Positions 26,506-37,097 of a stretch of 64,000 nucleotides of DNA are shown piece after piece; the stretch's first letter is position 1, and each line of letters opens with the position of its first letter. The DNA lies in the NCBI RefSeq assembly GCF_900148505.1, contig NZ_FRXO01000013.1:42982-106981 (forward strand), written 5' to 3'. Below the pieces are notes generated by a model. The model was not told where the DNA came from, did no database searches, and saw only the letters and a program-made list of their open reading frames with translations. The translations under genes and the position numbers were made by a program. This DNA comes from Pseudoxanthobacter soli DSM 19599. Lineage in GTDB: Bacteria; Pseudomonadota; Alphaproteobacteria; Rhizobiales; Segnochrobactraceae.

Positions 26506-27599
26506 TGGCCGAGATCCGCATCGAAGGCGTCCGCCACTCCTATTTCCCCTATCCCAGCGAGCCGAGCCACTGGGCGCTGAAACGGGTCGACCACGTCTGG
26601 CGCGACGGCGGCGCCTACGCGCTGCTCGGCCCCTCGGGCTGCGGCAAGACCTCCATGCTCAACATCATCTCCGGGCTGGTGCAGCCGAGCGAGGGGCGCA
26701 TCCTGTTCGGCGGCGTCGACATGACCGACGTGCCGACCGAGCGGCGCAACATCGCCCAGGTGTTCCAGTTTCCGGTGATCTACGACACCATGACGGTGCG
26801 GGCGAACCTCGCCTTTCCGCTGCGCAACCGGCGCGTGCCGGAGGCGGAGGCCAAGCGGCGCGTGGAGGACGTCGCCGAGATGCTCGATCTCGGCCGGCTG
26901 CTCGACCGGCGCGCCGCGAGCCTGAGCGCCGCCGAGAAGCAGACCATCTCGCTCGGCCGCGGGCTGGTGCGGCCCGACGTGGCGGCGATCCTGTTCGACG
27001 AGCCGCTGACGGTGATCGATCCGCAGGTGAAGTTCGAGCTGCGCCGCAAGCTGAAGGCCGTGCACGAGCACCTGAAGCTGACGATGATCTACGTCACCCA
27101 CGACCAGAACGAGGCGCTGACCTTCGCCGACACCATCGTCATCATGTATGACGGCGAAGTCGTTCAGGTCGGGCCTCCGGAAGACCTCTACGAGCGGCCG
27201 CAGCACAGCTTCGTCGGCTACTTCATCGGCTCGCCGGGCATGAACCTGCTGCCGGCGCGCATCGAGGGCGACCGCCTGGCCTTCTGCGGCCAGAGCCTCG
27301 CGATGCCTTCGGGGATGGGCCAACGGCTGCCGGAGCGCGCGAGCCTGCAGCTCGGCGTGCGGCCCGGGGCGATGCGCCTCGTTTCCCCCGGCATGGACCG
27401 CGACGCGCTGCCGGCGCGGGTGGAGGACGTGGAGCGGCTCGGGCCGTTCTCGGTGGTCGACGTGCGGCTGGGCGATGCCCTCGTCAAGGTGAAGGTCGCA
27501 GACGGCGTGCCGATCCCCGCCGACGATGCCGGGCTGGTGCTGCCGCCCGACCACACCCTCGTGTTCGCCGACGACCGGCTGGTGGGAGCGCTCGCATGA
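26505..27599 (+). CDS. ABC transporter ATP-binding protein (GlpT-like)
   Basis: 364 residues. Walker [10 protein letters not shown], Walker B I-L-F-D-E-P-L-T-V-I-D and an intact H-loop (V-T-H-D-Q-N-E-A). The signature motif reads L-S-A-A-E-K-Q-T rather than L-S-G-G-Q, a degenerate form. It therefore complements the first ATPase, which keeps the signature but lacks the H-loop His: together they would form one complete and one degenerate ATP site. ATG 26505 overlaps the previous TGA, and its own TGA overlaps the first permease start. Confidence 0.88.
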   Translation: MAEIRIEGVRHSYFPYPSEPSHWALKRVDHVWRDGGAYALLGPSGCGKTSMLNIISGLVQPSEGRILFGGVDMTDVPTERRNIAQVFQFPVIYDTMTVRANLAFPLRNRRVPEAEAKRRVEDVAEMLDLGRLLDRRAASLSAAEKQTISLGRGLVRPDVAAILFDEPLTVIDPQVKFELRRKLKAVHEHLKLTMIYVTHDQNEALTFADTIVIMYDGEVVQVGPPEDLYERPQHSFVGYFIGSPGMNLLPARIEGDRLAFCGQSLAMPSGMGQRLPERASLQLGVRPGAMRLVSPGMDRDALPARVEDVERLGPFSVVDVRLGDALVKVKVADGVPIPADDAGLVLPPDHTLVFADDRLVGALA

Positions 27600-28462
27600 C
27601 GACCAAGACAGAAGACAATCGCGCCTGGCTCCTGATCCTGCCCGTGGTAGCGCTGGTCGCCTTCAGCGCCGTGCTGCCGCTGATGACGGTGGTGAACTAT
27701 TCGGTGCAGGACATCTTCGGCCCCGGCAACCGGGTGTTCGTGGGCACCGAGTGGTTCCGACAGGTGCTGGAGGACGGCGACATCCGCGACGCCTTCGTGC
27801 GCCAGTTCGCGTTCTCGGCGCTGATCCTCCTGATCGAGATCCCGCTCGGGGTCGGCGTCGCGCTGCTGCTGCCGAAGCGGGGATGGACCTCGTCGCTCGC
27901 GATCGTGGTGATCGCGCTGCCGCTGCTGATTCCCTTCAACGTGGTCGGCATGATCTGGCAGGTGTTCGCGCGCACCGATATCGGCCTGATGGGCGCGGCG
28001 ATCGAGGCGCTCGGCATTCCCTTCAGCTATGCCAGCAACGTGTTCGACGCCTGGTTCACCATCGTGGTGATGGATGTCTGGCACTGGGCGCCGCTGGTGG
28101 CGCTGCTCGCCTTCGCCGGCCTGCGTTCGATCCCGGATGCCTATTATCAGGCGGCGCGCATCGACGGCGCCTCGCGGCTGGCGGTGTTCCGCTACATCGA
28201 GCTGCCCAAGATGTCGGGCGTGCTGACCATCGCCGTGCTGCTGCGCTTCATGGACTCGTTCATGATCTACACCGAGCCGATGGTCGTCACCGGCGGCGGT
28301 CCGGGCAGCTCCACCACGTTCCTTTCGATCAACCTCGTGAAGATGGCGGTTGGCCAGTTCGATCTCGGCCCGGCGGCGGCGTTCTCGCTGCTCTACTTCC
28401 TCGTGATCCTGCTGTTCTCGTACATCTTCTATACCGTCCTGCAACAGGTGAGCGCAAAATGA
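27596..28462 (+). CDS. Glycerol-type ABC transporter permease (GlpP-like)
   Basis: 288 residues, six predicted membrane helices, CUT1 MalF-type. The coupling loop reads Q-A-A-R-I-D-G-A-S-R-L-A-V-F-R-Y-I-E-L-P, and E-P-M-V-V-T-G-G-G-P-G near residue 225 is the conserved MalF-type segment. Both ends overlap neighbours by 4 bases. It forms the membrane channel with the following permease. Confidence 0.9.
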   Translation: MTTKTEDNRAWLLILPVVALVAFSAVLPLMTVVNYSVQDIFGPGNRVFVGTEWFRQVLEDGDIRDAFVRQFAFSALILLIEIPLGVGVALLLPKRGWTSSLAIVVIALPLLIPFNVVGMIWQVFARTDIGLMGAAIEALGIPFSYASNVFDAWFTIVVMDVWHWAPLVALLAFAGLRSIPDAYYQAARIDGASRLAVFRYIELPKMSGVLTIAVLLRFMDSFMIYTEPMVVTGGGPGSSTTFLSINLVKMAVGQFDLGPAAAFSLLYFLVILLFSYIFYTVLQQVSAK

Positions 28463-29373
28463 GCGATGCCACTCTCCGCGCGGTCACCTCGGCGGGCCCG
28501 GCGACTGCCACCCGCGACACGACGGCCGCCGCTGCCCGCCCGCGCACGCGCCGGATGCGCCGCCGCGACGACCGCAGCCTGAGCAGCAACGCGCTGCTCG
28601 CGCTCTACATCGTGTTCGGCCTGCTGCCGATCTACTGGCTGATCCGGATGTCGTTCATGTCGACGCCGGACATCCTCGCGGACTTCTCGTTCTTCCCGCG
28701 CAATCCGACGCTCGCCAACTACCGCACGATCTTCACCGATCCGAGCTGGTACATGAGCTACTGGAACTCGATCGTGTTCGTGTGCCTCAACACGATCATC
28801 TCGCTCTCGGTGGCGCTGCCGGCGGCCTATGCGTTCTCGCGCTATCGCTTCATCGGCGACAAGCACGTGTTCTTCTGGCTGTTCACCAACCGGATGGCGC
28901 CGCCGGCCGTGTTCCTGCTGCCGTTCTTCCAGCTCTATTCGACCTTCGGGCTGATCGACACCCATCTCGCCGTGGCGCTGGCGCACTGCCTGTTCAACGT
29001 GCCGCTGGCGGTGTGGATCCTGGAAGGCTTCATGTCCGGCATCCCGCGCGAGATCGACGAGACCGCCTATATCGACGGCTACAGCTTCCCGCGGTTCTTT
29101 ACCACCGTGTTCGTGCCGCTGATCGGCTCCGGCATCGGCGTCACCGCGTTCTTCTGCTTCATGTTTTCCTGGATCGAACTTCTGATCGCCCGCACGCTCA
29201 CCTCGGTCGACGCCAAGCCGATCGTGGTGGCGATGACGCGCACCGTCTCCGCCTCCGGCCTCGACTGGGGCCTGCTCTCGGCGGCCGGAACGCTGACCAT
29301 CGTGCCGGGAATGCTCGTGATCTGGTTCGTCCGCAACTACATCGCCAAGGGCTTCGCCCTCGGGCGGGTGTGA
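28459..29373 (+). CDS. Glycerol-type ABC transporter permease (GlpQ-like)
   Basis: 304 residues, MalG-type, with six predicted helices after a ~35-residue Arg/Thr-rich cytoplasmic N-terminus. The loop E-T-A-Y-I-D-G-Y-S-F-P-R-F-F is the ATPase-coupling EAA motif, and the C-terminus ends F-A-L-G-R-V as in family members. ATG 28459 overlaps the stop of GlpP-like. Confidence 0.9.
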   Translation: MSDATLRAVTSAGPATATRDTTAAAARPRTRRMRRRDDRSLSSNALLALYIVFGLLPIYWLIRMSFMSTPDILADFSFFPRNPTLANYRTIFTDPSWYMSYWNSIVFVCLNTIISLSVALPAAYAFSRYRFIGDKHVFFWLFTNRMAPPAVFLLPFFQLYSTFGLIDTHLAVALAHCLFNVPLAVWILEGFMSGIPREIDETAYIDGYSFPRFFTTVFVPLIGSGIGVTAFFCFMFSWIELLIARTLTSVDAKPIVVAMTRTVSASGLDWGLLSAAGTLTIVPGMLVIWFVRNYIAKGFALGRV

Positions 29374-29383
29374 GGAGGCCGCC

Positions 29384-29674
29384 ATGACGATCGACCTGGA
29401 ATGGATGGCCTGGACGGTGCCGACCGCCATCTTCTTCGGCACCATCGCCGCCTGCCTCGTGGGCCTGACGATCTGGCAGATCGTGTCGCCCTCGATCCCG
29501 CGGCGCGGCTTCCTGCCGATGACGACGACGCGCGGCGACCGCTTCTTCATGGCGCTGATGGTGGCGGCGTTCCTCCAGATCGGATGGCTGATGGTGTCCG
29601 ATCCGGAATCCGCGCTGTGGATACCGCTCGGGGCCGCGGTCGTCGCGGGCGCGGGCATCCTGAGATGGGCATGA
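29384..29674 (+). CDS. Small membrane protein, DUF2160 family (GlpU-like)
   Basis: 96 residues with three hydrophobic segments, starting after GAGGAGG. I recognise it by size, topology and place: DUF2160 proteins sit between the second permease and the binding protein in rhizobial glycerol ABC operons. The conserved middle reads P-R-R-G-F-L-P-M-T-T-T-R-G-D-R-F-F. Its biochemical role is unknown; it may be an accessory subunit of the transporter. Confidence 0.82.
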   Translation: MTIDLEWMAWTVPTAIFFGTIAACLVGLTIWQIVSPSIPRRGFLPMTTTRGDRFFMALMVAAFLQIGWLMVSDPESALWIPLGAAVVAGAGILRWA

Positions 29675-29869
29675 GTGCCGCAATCGATGGGATACATCCC
29701 ATGAAAGCAGCATAACGCGGCGCCCGGCGCCGCCTGACAGAGACACCGCTTTCGCCGAAGCATCCGCTTCGAACCGGAACGGCCGACAACGTTCGGCCGA
29801 ATGAGACCGCGCGTGCCCGTTCCTGACCGGCCGCACCGGAAAAAACAACACGATCAGGGGAGGAATACC

Positions 29870-31693
<1,824 letters not shown>

Positions 31694-31704
31694 TCCCATG
31701 AAAT

Positions 31705-31730
31705 GGCCGCCGCCGGTGACGGCGGCGGCC
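31705..31730 (+). terminator. Strong stem-loop after the GlpV-like gene
   Basis: GGCCGCCGCC (31705-31714) pairs perfectly with GGCGGCGGCC (31721-31730) across a 6-base loop. No T-run follows. It separates the binding protein from the ThDP enzyme, which begins 123 bases later, so it may attenuate expression or protect the upstream mRNA end. Confidence 0.55.
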
Positions 31731-31853
31731 CCTGAGGCGCACGGGCTCGCGGGACCACTCCCTCCCGGCCTCGCCCGCCCGTGCGCCCTTTTTCTGCCCC
31801 CCGTGACCGCGGTCACGCCCCTGAACGCCGGCAGAGCCGGCTGGAGACGAGAA

Positions 31854-33707
31854 ATGCCCCACGTTGGAGATCTGCTCGCCGAGATGCTGGTGCGCTACGG
31901 CGTCGAATATGTCTTCGGAATGCCCGGCGGGCAGACCACCGCACTGCACGACGGCATCGCCCACCGTTCGCCCAAGATCCGGCACGTCCTGGTGCGCGAC
32001 GAGCGCAGCGCGCCCTATGCAGCCGACGCCTATGCGCGGCTGACCGGCAAGCCGGGCATCTGCGACGTCACCGTCGGCCCCGGCACGACGAAGCTGCCGG
32101 ACGGGCTGGTTGAAGCGCTCAATGCCTCGATTCCGATGATCGCGCTCGTCGGAGAACTGCCGCTCGACTGGACCTCGCTGCGCGCCAAGGGCGTCGCCTC
32201 GCAGGGCATGGACCAACAGGCGTTCCTCGCGCCGATCACCAAGGCGACGTTCATGGTGCCGAGCGTCGCGGCGCTGCCCGACCTCGTGCGCTCGGCGTTC
32301 CGCATCGCCACCGCGCCCCGCCCCGGACCGGTGGCGCTGATCATTCCCCACGACGTGATGGACGCGGAATGGGACGGCGATGACACCATCCTGACCGACG
32401 ACCGCACGATCCGCATTCCCTCGCTGCGCTACCGCCCGGCGGACGAAGACCTCGACGCGGCCGCACGCCTGATCCGCGCCGCCGAGCGGCCGATGATCGT
32501 CGCGGGTGGCGGCGTCCACGGCTCGGACGCGGCAGAGGCGGTCACCGCGCTCACCGACCGCATCCGCCCGCTCGTCGTCACCAGCCTGTCCGGCAAGGGC
32601 TCCGTGCCGGAAGACCGCGACTATGTCGCCGGGGTGCTCAACCCGCTCGGTTCGGCGGCGGCGATCGAACTCGCCAAGGAAGCCGACCTCGTGGTGTGGC
32701 TCGGCTCCAAGGCGAGCCAGAACACCGCGATGAACTGGACGCTGCCGACGCCGTCGCAGGCCACCATCACGATCGATTCCGACCCGCTGGAGCATGGCCG
32801 CACCTTCCGCCCGACGGTGGCGCTGTGCGGTGACATCCGCCTGACGGTCGAGGCGCTGGCGGAACGGCTTGCCGACCTCAGGCCGCGCGCGGCCTGGCTG
32901 GAACGCGTCCACGCGGTGAAGGCCGTAAACGACGCGCGCATCGCCGCCGAGGTCGCGAGCGACCAGGAGCCGATCCTGCCCCAGCGGGTGATGGCCGGCG
33001 TGGCGAAGCGGATGACGGACGCCGACGTGGTGATCTCGGACGCCTCCTGGTCGGCCGGCTGGATCGCGTCCTACATTCCGGCGCGGGTTCCCGGCCGCCG
33101 CTTCCTCTATGCCCGTGGACAGGGCGGCCTCGGCTACGCCATTCCGGCCGCGCTCGGCGCCGGCGTGCTGCAGCGGGACAAGGGCGCCCGCGTGATCACG
33201 GTTTCCGGCGACGGCGGCCACTCCTACGCCATCGGCGAGGCGGCGAGCCTCGCCCAGCAGGGCCTGCCGGTCGTCAATATCGTGCTCAACAACGGCACGC
33301 TCGGGTGGCTGCAGATGTGGCAGGAGCTGTTCTTCACCAACCTGCGCCAGTCGGTGGATCTGTCGTTCAACGGCAAGCCGGACTATGCCGCCGCCGCCAA
33401 CGCCATGGGCCTGAAGGGCATTCAGGTGCGCCATCCCTCGCAGATCGATGCCGCGCTGGACGAGGCGTTCGCCTATGACGGCCCCTCGGTGGTGGAGGTG
33501 CTGATCGACCCCCGCGCGACCCCGATCCACTCGTTCCGCAGGCGCCTCGCCGAGCCCGCGCGCAAGCCGGTGCGCCCCGGCACGGTCTACGAATTGCGGG
33601 CCTGGAAGATCTCCCCGGATCTTCCCGCGCCCGGCGCGGAGGCGGCCCCGGCGAAGCCCGCCGGCAAGCCGGCCAAGGCACCGCGCCAGCCCGCGCCGGT
33701 GAAGTGA
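31854..33707 (+). CDS. ThDP-dependent enzyme of the acetolactate synthase/benzoylformate decarboxylase superfamily
   Basis: 617 residues from ATG 31854 (GGAGA 7 bases upstream). N-terminal pyrimidine domain with the catalytic Glu E50 (V-L-V-R-D-E-R-S-A-P-Y-A-A-D), central domain, and C-terminal ThDP domain with G-D-G-G-H-S-Y and V-L-N-N ~26 residues later. Such enzymes decarboxylate or ligate 2-oxo acids or ketol substrates. I cannot assign a specific reaction; no IlvH-like small subunit is adjacent. The last ~30 residues are an Ala/Pro/Lys tail not expected in the family. Its place after a polyol transporter operon suggests a role in that pathway, but a separate transcript is possible. Confidence 0.85.
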   Translation: MPHVGDLLAEMLVRYGVEYVFGMPGGQTTALHDGIAHRSPKIRHVLVRDERSAPYAADAYARLTGKPGICDVTVGPGTTKLPDGLVEALNASIPMIALVGELPLDWTSLRAKGVASQGMDQQAFLAPITKATFMVPSVAALPDLVRSAFRIATAPRPGPVALIIPHDVMDAEWDGDDTILTDDRTIRIPSLRYRPADEDLDAAARLIRAAERPMIVAGGGVHGSDAAEAVTALTDRIRPLVVTSLSGKGSVPEDRDYVAGVLNPLGSAAAIELAKEADLVVWLGSKASQNTAMNWTLPTPSQATITIDSDPLEHGRTFRPTVALCGDIRLTVEALAERLADLRPRAAWLERVHAVKAVNDARIAAEVASDQEPILPQRVMAGVAKRMTDADVVISDASWSAGWIASYIPARVPGRRFLYARGQGGLGYAIPAALGAGVLQRDKGARVITVSGDGGHSYAIGEAASLAQQGLPVVNIVLNNGTLGWLQMWQELFFTNLRQSVDLSFNGKPDYAAAANAMGLKGIQVRHPSQIDAALDEAFAYDGPSVVEVLIDPRATPIHSFRRRLAEPARKPVRPGTVYELRAWKISPDLPAPGAEAAPAKPAGKPAKAPRQPAPVK

Positions 33708-33713
33708 CGCAAC

Positions 33714-33746
33714 CCGGTCCCGCGGGCGGACAGGCCGCGGGACCGG
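33714..33746 (+). terminator. Strong terminator-like hairpin after the ThDP gene
   Basis: CCGGTCCCGCGG (33714-33725) and CCGCGGGACCGG (33735-33746) form a perfect 12-bp stem with a 9-base loop, starting 7 bases after the stop. Only a short T-stretch (GTTTG) follows. It marks the likely end of the polyol operon. Confidence 0.6.
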
Positions 33747-33837
33747 ATGCGTTTGCGGCGAAGCGACAGACGGGCGGGCGCTATGTGATGACCTCCTGAC
33801 GGCGATCATGCTATCGTTCGGACAATGGAGGCATGCG

Positions 33838-34068
33838 ATGGCATCCCAAGCTCGCAAGACGTTAGCAACGCAGGTCGATTCGGAAATTCTGGCCGCCGTT
33901 CACGACCTCGCCCAAAGCGAAGGACGCGAACTGCAGTCCCTCGTGGACGAGGCCTTGGCGGACTTGATCGAGAAGCGCCATCGGGCACGGCCACGGCCTG
34001 ACGTCATGGCCGCCTATCAGTCCAGCCATGCCCGGTTCAGCTCGCTCTACAAGAAGCTAGCCGAATGA
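33838..34068 (+). CDS. Putative antitoxin of a Doc-type toxin-antitoxin pair
   Basis: 76 residues from ATG 33838, with TGGAGG 6 bases upstream; ATG 33808 would add ten residues without a ribosome site. The N-terminal part (K-T-L-A-T-Q-V-D-S-E-I-L-A-A-V-H-D-L-A) looks like a ribbon-helix-helix DNA-binding fold, followed by E-L-Q-S-L-V-D-E-A-L-A-D-L-I-E-K. The C-terminal part (S-S-H-A-R-F-S-S-L-Y-K-K-L-A-E) is the kind of flexible tail that binds the toxin. The stop overlaps the toxin start by 4 bases. It is not a Phd fold, so the pair would be an RHH-Doc hybrid. Confidence 0.82.
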   Translation: MASQARKTLATQVDSEILAAVHDLAQSEGRELQSLVDEALADLIEKRHRARPRPDVMAAYQSSHARFSSLYKKLAE

Positions 34069-34439
34069 CGGACTACCTGTCCGTCGTTGAAGCTCTCGCA
34101 ATTCACCACGACCAGATCGACCGATATGGTGGCGCCCACGGCATCCCCGACAGGGGTCTACTTGAAGCGGCGTTTTTCCACCCGCAGGCAGGCTATTATG
34201 AAGACCTTATCGAGGAAGCGGGGGCGCTCTGGGAGAGCATGGCCCAGAATCATCCATTCATAGATGGCAACAAGCGAGCAGCATTCGCGGTGACCTACAC
34301 GTTTCTGGCGATCAACGGCGCAACGATCACCGCCGATGCAGAAGACACCTACGAATTCATTGCGGCGATGTACGGCGCTGGAACGTTCGAGTTCGCCCGT
34401 CTGGTCGCATGGCAGCGCGACAATACCGCGCGTGAATAG
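34065..34439 (+). CDS. doc: Doc-family toxin (Fic/Doc fold)
   Basis: 124 residues, the length of P1 Doc (126). The Fic/Doc motif H-P-F-I-D-G-N-K-R lies at residues 63-71, with the active-site His63. The N-terminal Y-G-G-A-H-G-I-P-D-R-G-L-L-E-A-A is typical of Doc. Doc toxins phosphorylate EF-Tu and stop translation until neutralised by the antitoxin. Here position 68 is Gly, as in canonical Fic AMP-transferases (G-N-x-R), where P1 Doc has Ala, so kinase versus AMP-transferase chemistry is open. It lies between metabolic genes, a typical mobile-module insertion. Confidence 0.9.
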   Translation: MTDYLSVVEALAIHHDQIDRYGGAHGIPDRGLLEAAFFHPQAGYYEDLIEEAGALWESMAQNHPFIDGNKRAAFAVTYTFLAINGATITADAEDTYEFIAAMYGAGTFEFARLVAWQRDNTARE

Positions 34440-34454
34440 CAGGGGCTTTGCTGA

Positions 34455-34468
34455 CGCCCAAATGGGCG
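34455..34468 (+). terminator. Small stem-loop after the toxin gene
   Basis: CGCCC (34455-34459) and GGGCG (34464-34468) enclose AAAT, 15 bases after the doc stop. Short and without a T-run, so weak support for a terminator. Confidence 0.35.
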
Positions 34469-34596
34469 CGGACTATTGTTCGCGCGGCGCACCGTCGGAT
34501 CGATTCCCAGCACAAGGCACATTCCACTCGCGGGGACATGGCCGGTCGCAGGACCGCGCCCGGCGTGCGCTGAAACGATAAAAGAACAACGAAACG

Positions 34597-34626
34597 CCTC
34601 GGGCGGAAACACCTCGGACGGAAACA
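34597..34626 (+). repeat. 15-bp tandem repeat abutting the glpK start
   Basis: CCTCGGGCGGAAACA (34597-34611) and CCTCGGACGGAAACA (34612-34626) differ at one base, and the second copy ends directly at the glpK ATG. Each carries a CGGA element that could serve as a weak ribosome-binding site. Two more GAAAC copies lie at 34572 and 34591. Confidence 0.65.
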
Positions 34627-36120
34627 ATGGGCCGCTTCATCCTCGCCATCGACCAGGGCACGACCTCTTCGCGCGCCCTTCTGTTCCGCGACGACCTGAC
34701 GGTCGCGGCCTCCGCCCAGGAGGAACTGCCGCAGCACTATCCCGCGTCCGGCTTCGTCGAGCAGGAAGCCGAGGACATCTGGCGCACGTCGCTCTCCACC
34801 TGCCGGGCCGCCATGGCCGAGGCGGGTGCGACGGCGGCGGACATCGTCGCCATCGGCATCGCCAACCAGCGCGAGACCACGCTGGTATGGGACCGGGAGA
34901 CGGGCGAGGCGATCTACCGCGCGATCGTCTGGCAGGACCGGCGCACCGCGCCGATGTGCGCGCGCCTCGAGGAGGACGGCCACGGCCCGCTCGTGCAGGC
35001 GCGCACCGGCCTCAGGCTCGACGCCTATTTTTCGGCGCCGAAGCTGCGCTGGCTGCTCGACAACGTGCCGGGCGCGCAGGAACGCGCCGAGCGCGGCGAA
35101 CTCGCCTTCGGCACCGTCGATACCTTCCTGCTCTATCGCCTCACCGGGGGCCGCGTGCACGCGACCGACGCGACCAACGCCGCGCGGACGATGCTGTTCG
35201 ACATCCACACCGGAGCCTGGGACGACGATCTGCTGCGGCTGTTCGGCATCCCCCGCTCGATGCTGCCGGAGGTGCGCGACAGCGCCGCCGCATTCGGCAA
35301 GACGGACAAGGACCTGCTCGGCGGCGAGATCGCGGTCTGCGGCATCGCCGGCGACCAGCAGGCGGCCGTCGTCGGGCAGGCCTGCTTCGAGCCGGGTATG
35401 CTGAAATCGACCTACGGCACGGGCTGCTTCGCGCTTCTGAACACCGGAACGGTGCCCGTGACCTCGCGGCACCGGCTGCTGACGACCATCGCCTACCAGC
35501 TCGACGGCAAGCGCACCTATGCGCTGGAGGGTTCGATCTTCGTCGCCGGCGCCGCGGTGCAATGGCTGCGGGACGGGCTCGGCGTCGTTTCCTCCGCGCG
35601 GGAGGCGAGCGAGATCGCGGCCAAGGCCGACCCGGCGCAGGACGTGATGCTGGTGCCGGCATTCGTCGGTCTCGGCGCGCCGCACTGGAACCCGGACGTG
35701 CGCGGGGCGCTGTTCGGACTGACGCGCGCGACCGGCCCGGCGGAACTCGCCCGTGCCACGCTCGAAAGCGTGTGCTTCCAGACCGTCGACCTGCTTGAGG
35801 CGATGCACGCCGACTGGGCCGGGCGGGATGGTTCGTCCAACACCATTCTGCGGGTCGACGGCGGCATGTCGGCCTCCGACTTCACCATGCAGCGCCTCGC
35901 GGACCTGCTGGGCGCGGCGGTGGACCGGCCGGTGCTGATGGAGACGACGGCCCTCGGCGCCGCCTACCTAGCCGGGCTCGCGAGCGGCTTCTATCCGCAG
36001 CCAGCGGAGTTCGCCGCCGGATGGCACCGCGAGCGCCGCTTCCTGCCGGAGATGGATGCCGGCACGCGCGCGCGCCGTATCGCGGCCTGGCACGACGCGG
36101 TGTCGCGGCTGACGCAATAG
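34627..36120 (+). CDS. glpK: Glycerol kinase
   Basis: 497 residues, standard size. It phosphorylates glycerol to sn-glycerol 3-phosphate with ATP. Diagnostic GlpK sequences are D-Q-G-T-T-S-S-R-A near the N-terminus, [25 protein letters not shown] near 242, S-T-Y-G-T-G-C-F and [10 protein letters not shown]. The glycerol-contact residues R, E (N-Q-R-E) and D (A-G-D-Q-Q) are in place. It supplies substrate to a GlpD-type dehydrogenase, likely the one at 21760. The toxin-antitoxin pair separates it from the glycerol-type transporter operon. The ribosome-binding site is weak (CGGAAACA). Confidence 0.93.
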   Translation: MGRFILAIDQGTTSSRALLFRDDLTVAASAQEELPQHYPASGFVEQEAEDIWRTSLSTCRAAMAEAGATAADIVAIGIANQRETTLVWDRETGEAIYRAIVWQDRRTAPMCARLEEDGHGPLVQARTGLRLDAYFSAPKLRWLLDNVPGAQERAERGELAFGTVDTFLLYRLTGGRVHATDATNAARTMLFDIHTGAWDDDLLRLFGIPRSMLPEVRDSAAAFGKTDKDLLGGEIAVCGIAGDQQAAVVGQACFEPGMLKSTYGTGCFALLNTGTVPVTSRHRLLTTIAYQLDGKRTYALEGSIFVAGAAVQWLRDGLGVVSSAREASEIAAKADPAQDVMLVPAFVGLGAPHWNPDVRGALFGLTRATGPAELARATLESVCFQTVDLLEAMHADWAGRDGSSNTILRVDGGMSASDFTMQRLADLLGAAVDRPVLMETTALGAAYLAGLASGFYPQPAEFAAGWHRERRFLPEMDAGTRARRIAAWHDAVSRLTQ

Positions 36121-36163
36121 GTCACGGCTCGGACGGTCCGGGGTCACCCGATTCAGGGCATGT

Positions 36164-36186
36164 CCCGTCCGGCCGGCCCGGACGGG
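36164..36186. terminator. Bidirectional hairpin between convergent glpK and SDR genes
   Basis: CCCGTCCGG (36164-36172) and CCGGACGGG (36178-36186) form a perfect 9-bp stem with a 5-base loop in the 83-bp convergent gap. No strong T-run on either side. Confidence 0.55.
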
Positions 36187-36203
36187 AGCGCCGACGATCC
36201 GCT

Positions 36204-36986
36204 TCAGTCGACGGTCGCCATTTCCTGGAGCGCCATCAGCGATTCCGGCTGGACCTGACCGCCGTCGATGACGAGCGACTGGCCGGTGACATAGGCCGCT
36301 TCCTCGGAGGCGAAGAACAGGGCGCCGTTGGCGATGTCCTCGACGGTGCCGAGCCGCTTCAGCGGCACCGAACCCTCCATCTGCGCGAGATAGCCGGGTC
36401 CGAGCGCGTCGAGACCCTCGGTGTATATGTTGCCGGGCATCACCGCGTTGATGGTGATCTGCCACGGCGCGAGCTCGATGCAGGCGGTGCGGATGAAGCC
36501 GAGCTGGCCGGCCTTGGACGCGCCGTAATGCGACCAGCCGGGAAAGCCCGTGATCGGCCCGGTGATCGACGAGGTGACGATGATGCGGCCCCACTTCGCC
36601 GCCTTCATCGCCGGCAGCACGGCGTCGATCGACAGGAACATGCCCTTCAGGTTGGTGCTCATCACCGCATCGAAATCGGCCGCTGTCATTTCGCCGAGCT
36701 TGGCGGACGGGAAGATGCCGGCATTGGCGCACAGGACGTCGATGCGGCCGTAGCGCTCCATCGCGGCTGTGGCGAACGCCGCGCAGGATGTGGGATCCGC
36801 CACATCCGCCGCAAAGCCCGACGCATTGGGCCCGATGGCCGCGGCGGCCGCTTCGGCATCGGCGAGGGAGCGGGACACGACCAGCACATTGAGGCCGGCG
36901 CGGGCGAGCCGCTCGGCGATTCCGCGGCCGATTCCCTTGCTGCCGCCGGTGACGATGGCCGTCCGCCCCGCAAGCGTCTTGAACAT
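36204..36986 (-). CDS. SDR-family oxidoreductase (FabG-like)
   Basis: 260 residues from ATG 36986, preceded by GAGGAGA; an upstream extension to 37028 lacks a ribosome site. Classical short-chain dehydrogenase: cofactor motif T-G-G-S-K-G-I-G-R-G-I-A, N-A-G-I, catalytic Ser (V-T-S-S-I-T-G) and Y-G-A-S-K. Usual length for NAD(P)-dependent alcohol or hydroxyacid dehydrogenases. It is divergent from the PotD-like transporter operon and probably shares its control region. The specific substrate is unknown; an oxidation step in amino-alcohol or polyol use is an inference from context. Confidence 0.88.
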   Translation of the reverse strand: MFKTLAGRTAIVTGGSKGIGRGIAERLARAGLNVLVVSRSLADAEAAAAAIGPNASGFAADVADPTSCAAFATAAMERYGRIDVLCANAGIFPSAKLGEMTAADFDAVMSTNLKGMFLSIDAVLPAMKAAKWGRIIVTSSITGPITGFPGWSHYGASKAGQLGFIRTACIELAPWQITINAVMPGNIYTEGLDALGPGYLAQMEGSVPLKRLGTVEDIANGALFFASEEAAYVTGQSLVIDGGQVQPESLMALQEMATVD

Positions 36987-37097
36987 TCTCTTCTCCTCGA
37001 TCCCCTGCCGGCTTTCCGTCCAGGTCATGTTTAAATTTTAGGCAGCCGCACGATGTGGCGCTTCATTCGGCAAAATCCACCCTCGCACCGAAAAAAT

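Noticed and set aside
31854..33707. Biosynthetic acetolactate synthase (ilvB) assignment
   Set aside because: No IlvH regulatory subunit follows, and its context is a polyol transporter, so only the superfamily is claimed.
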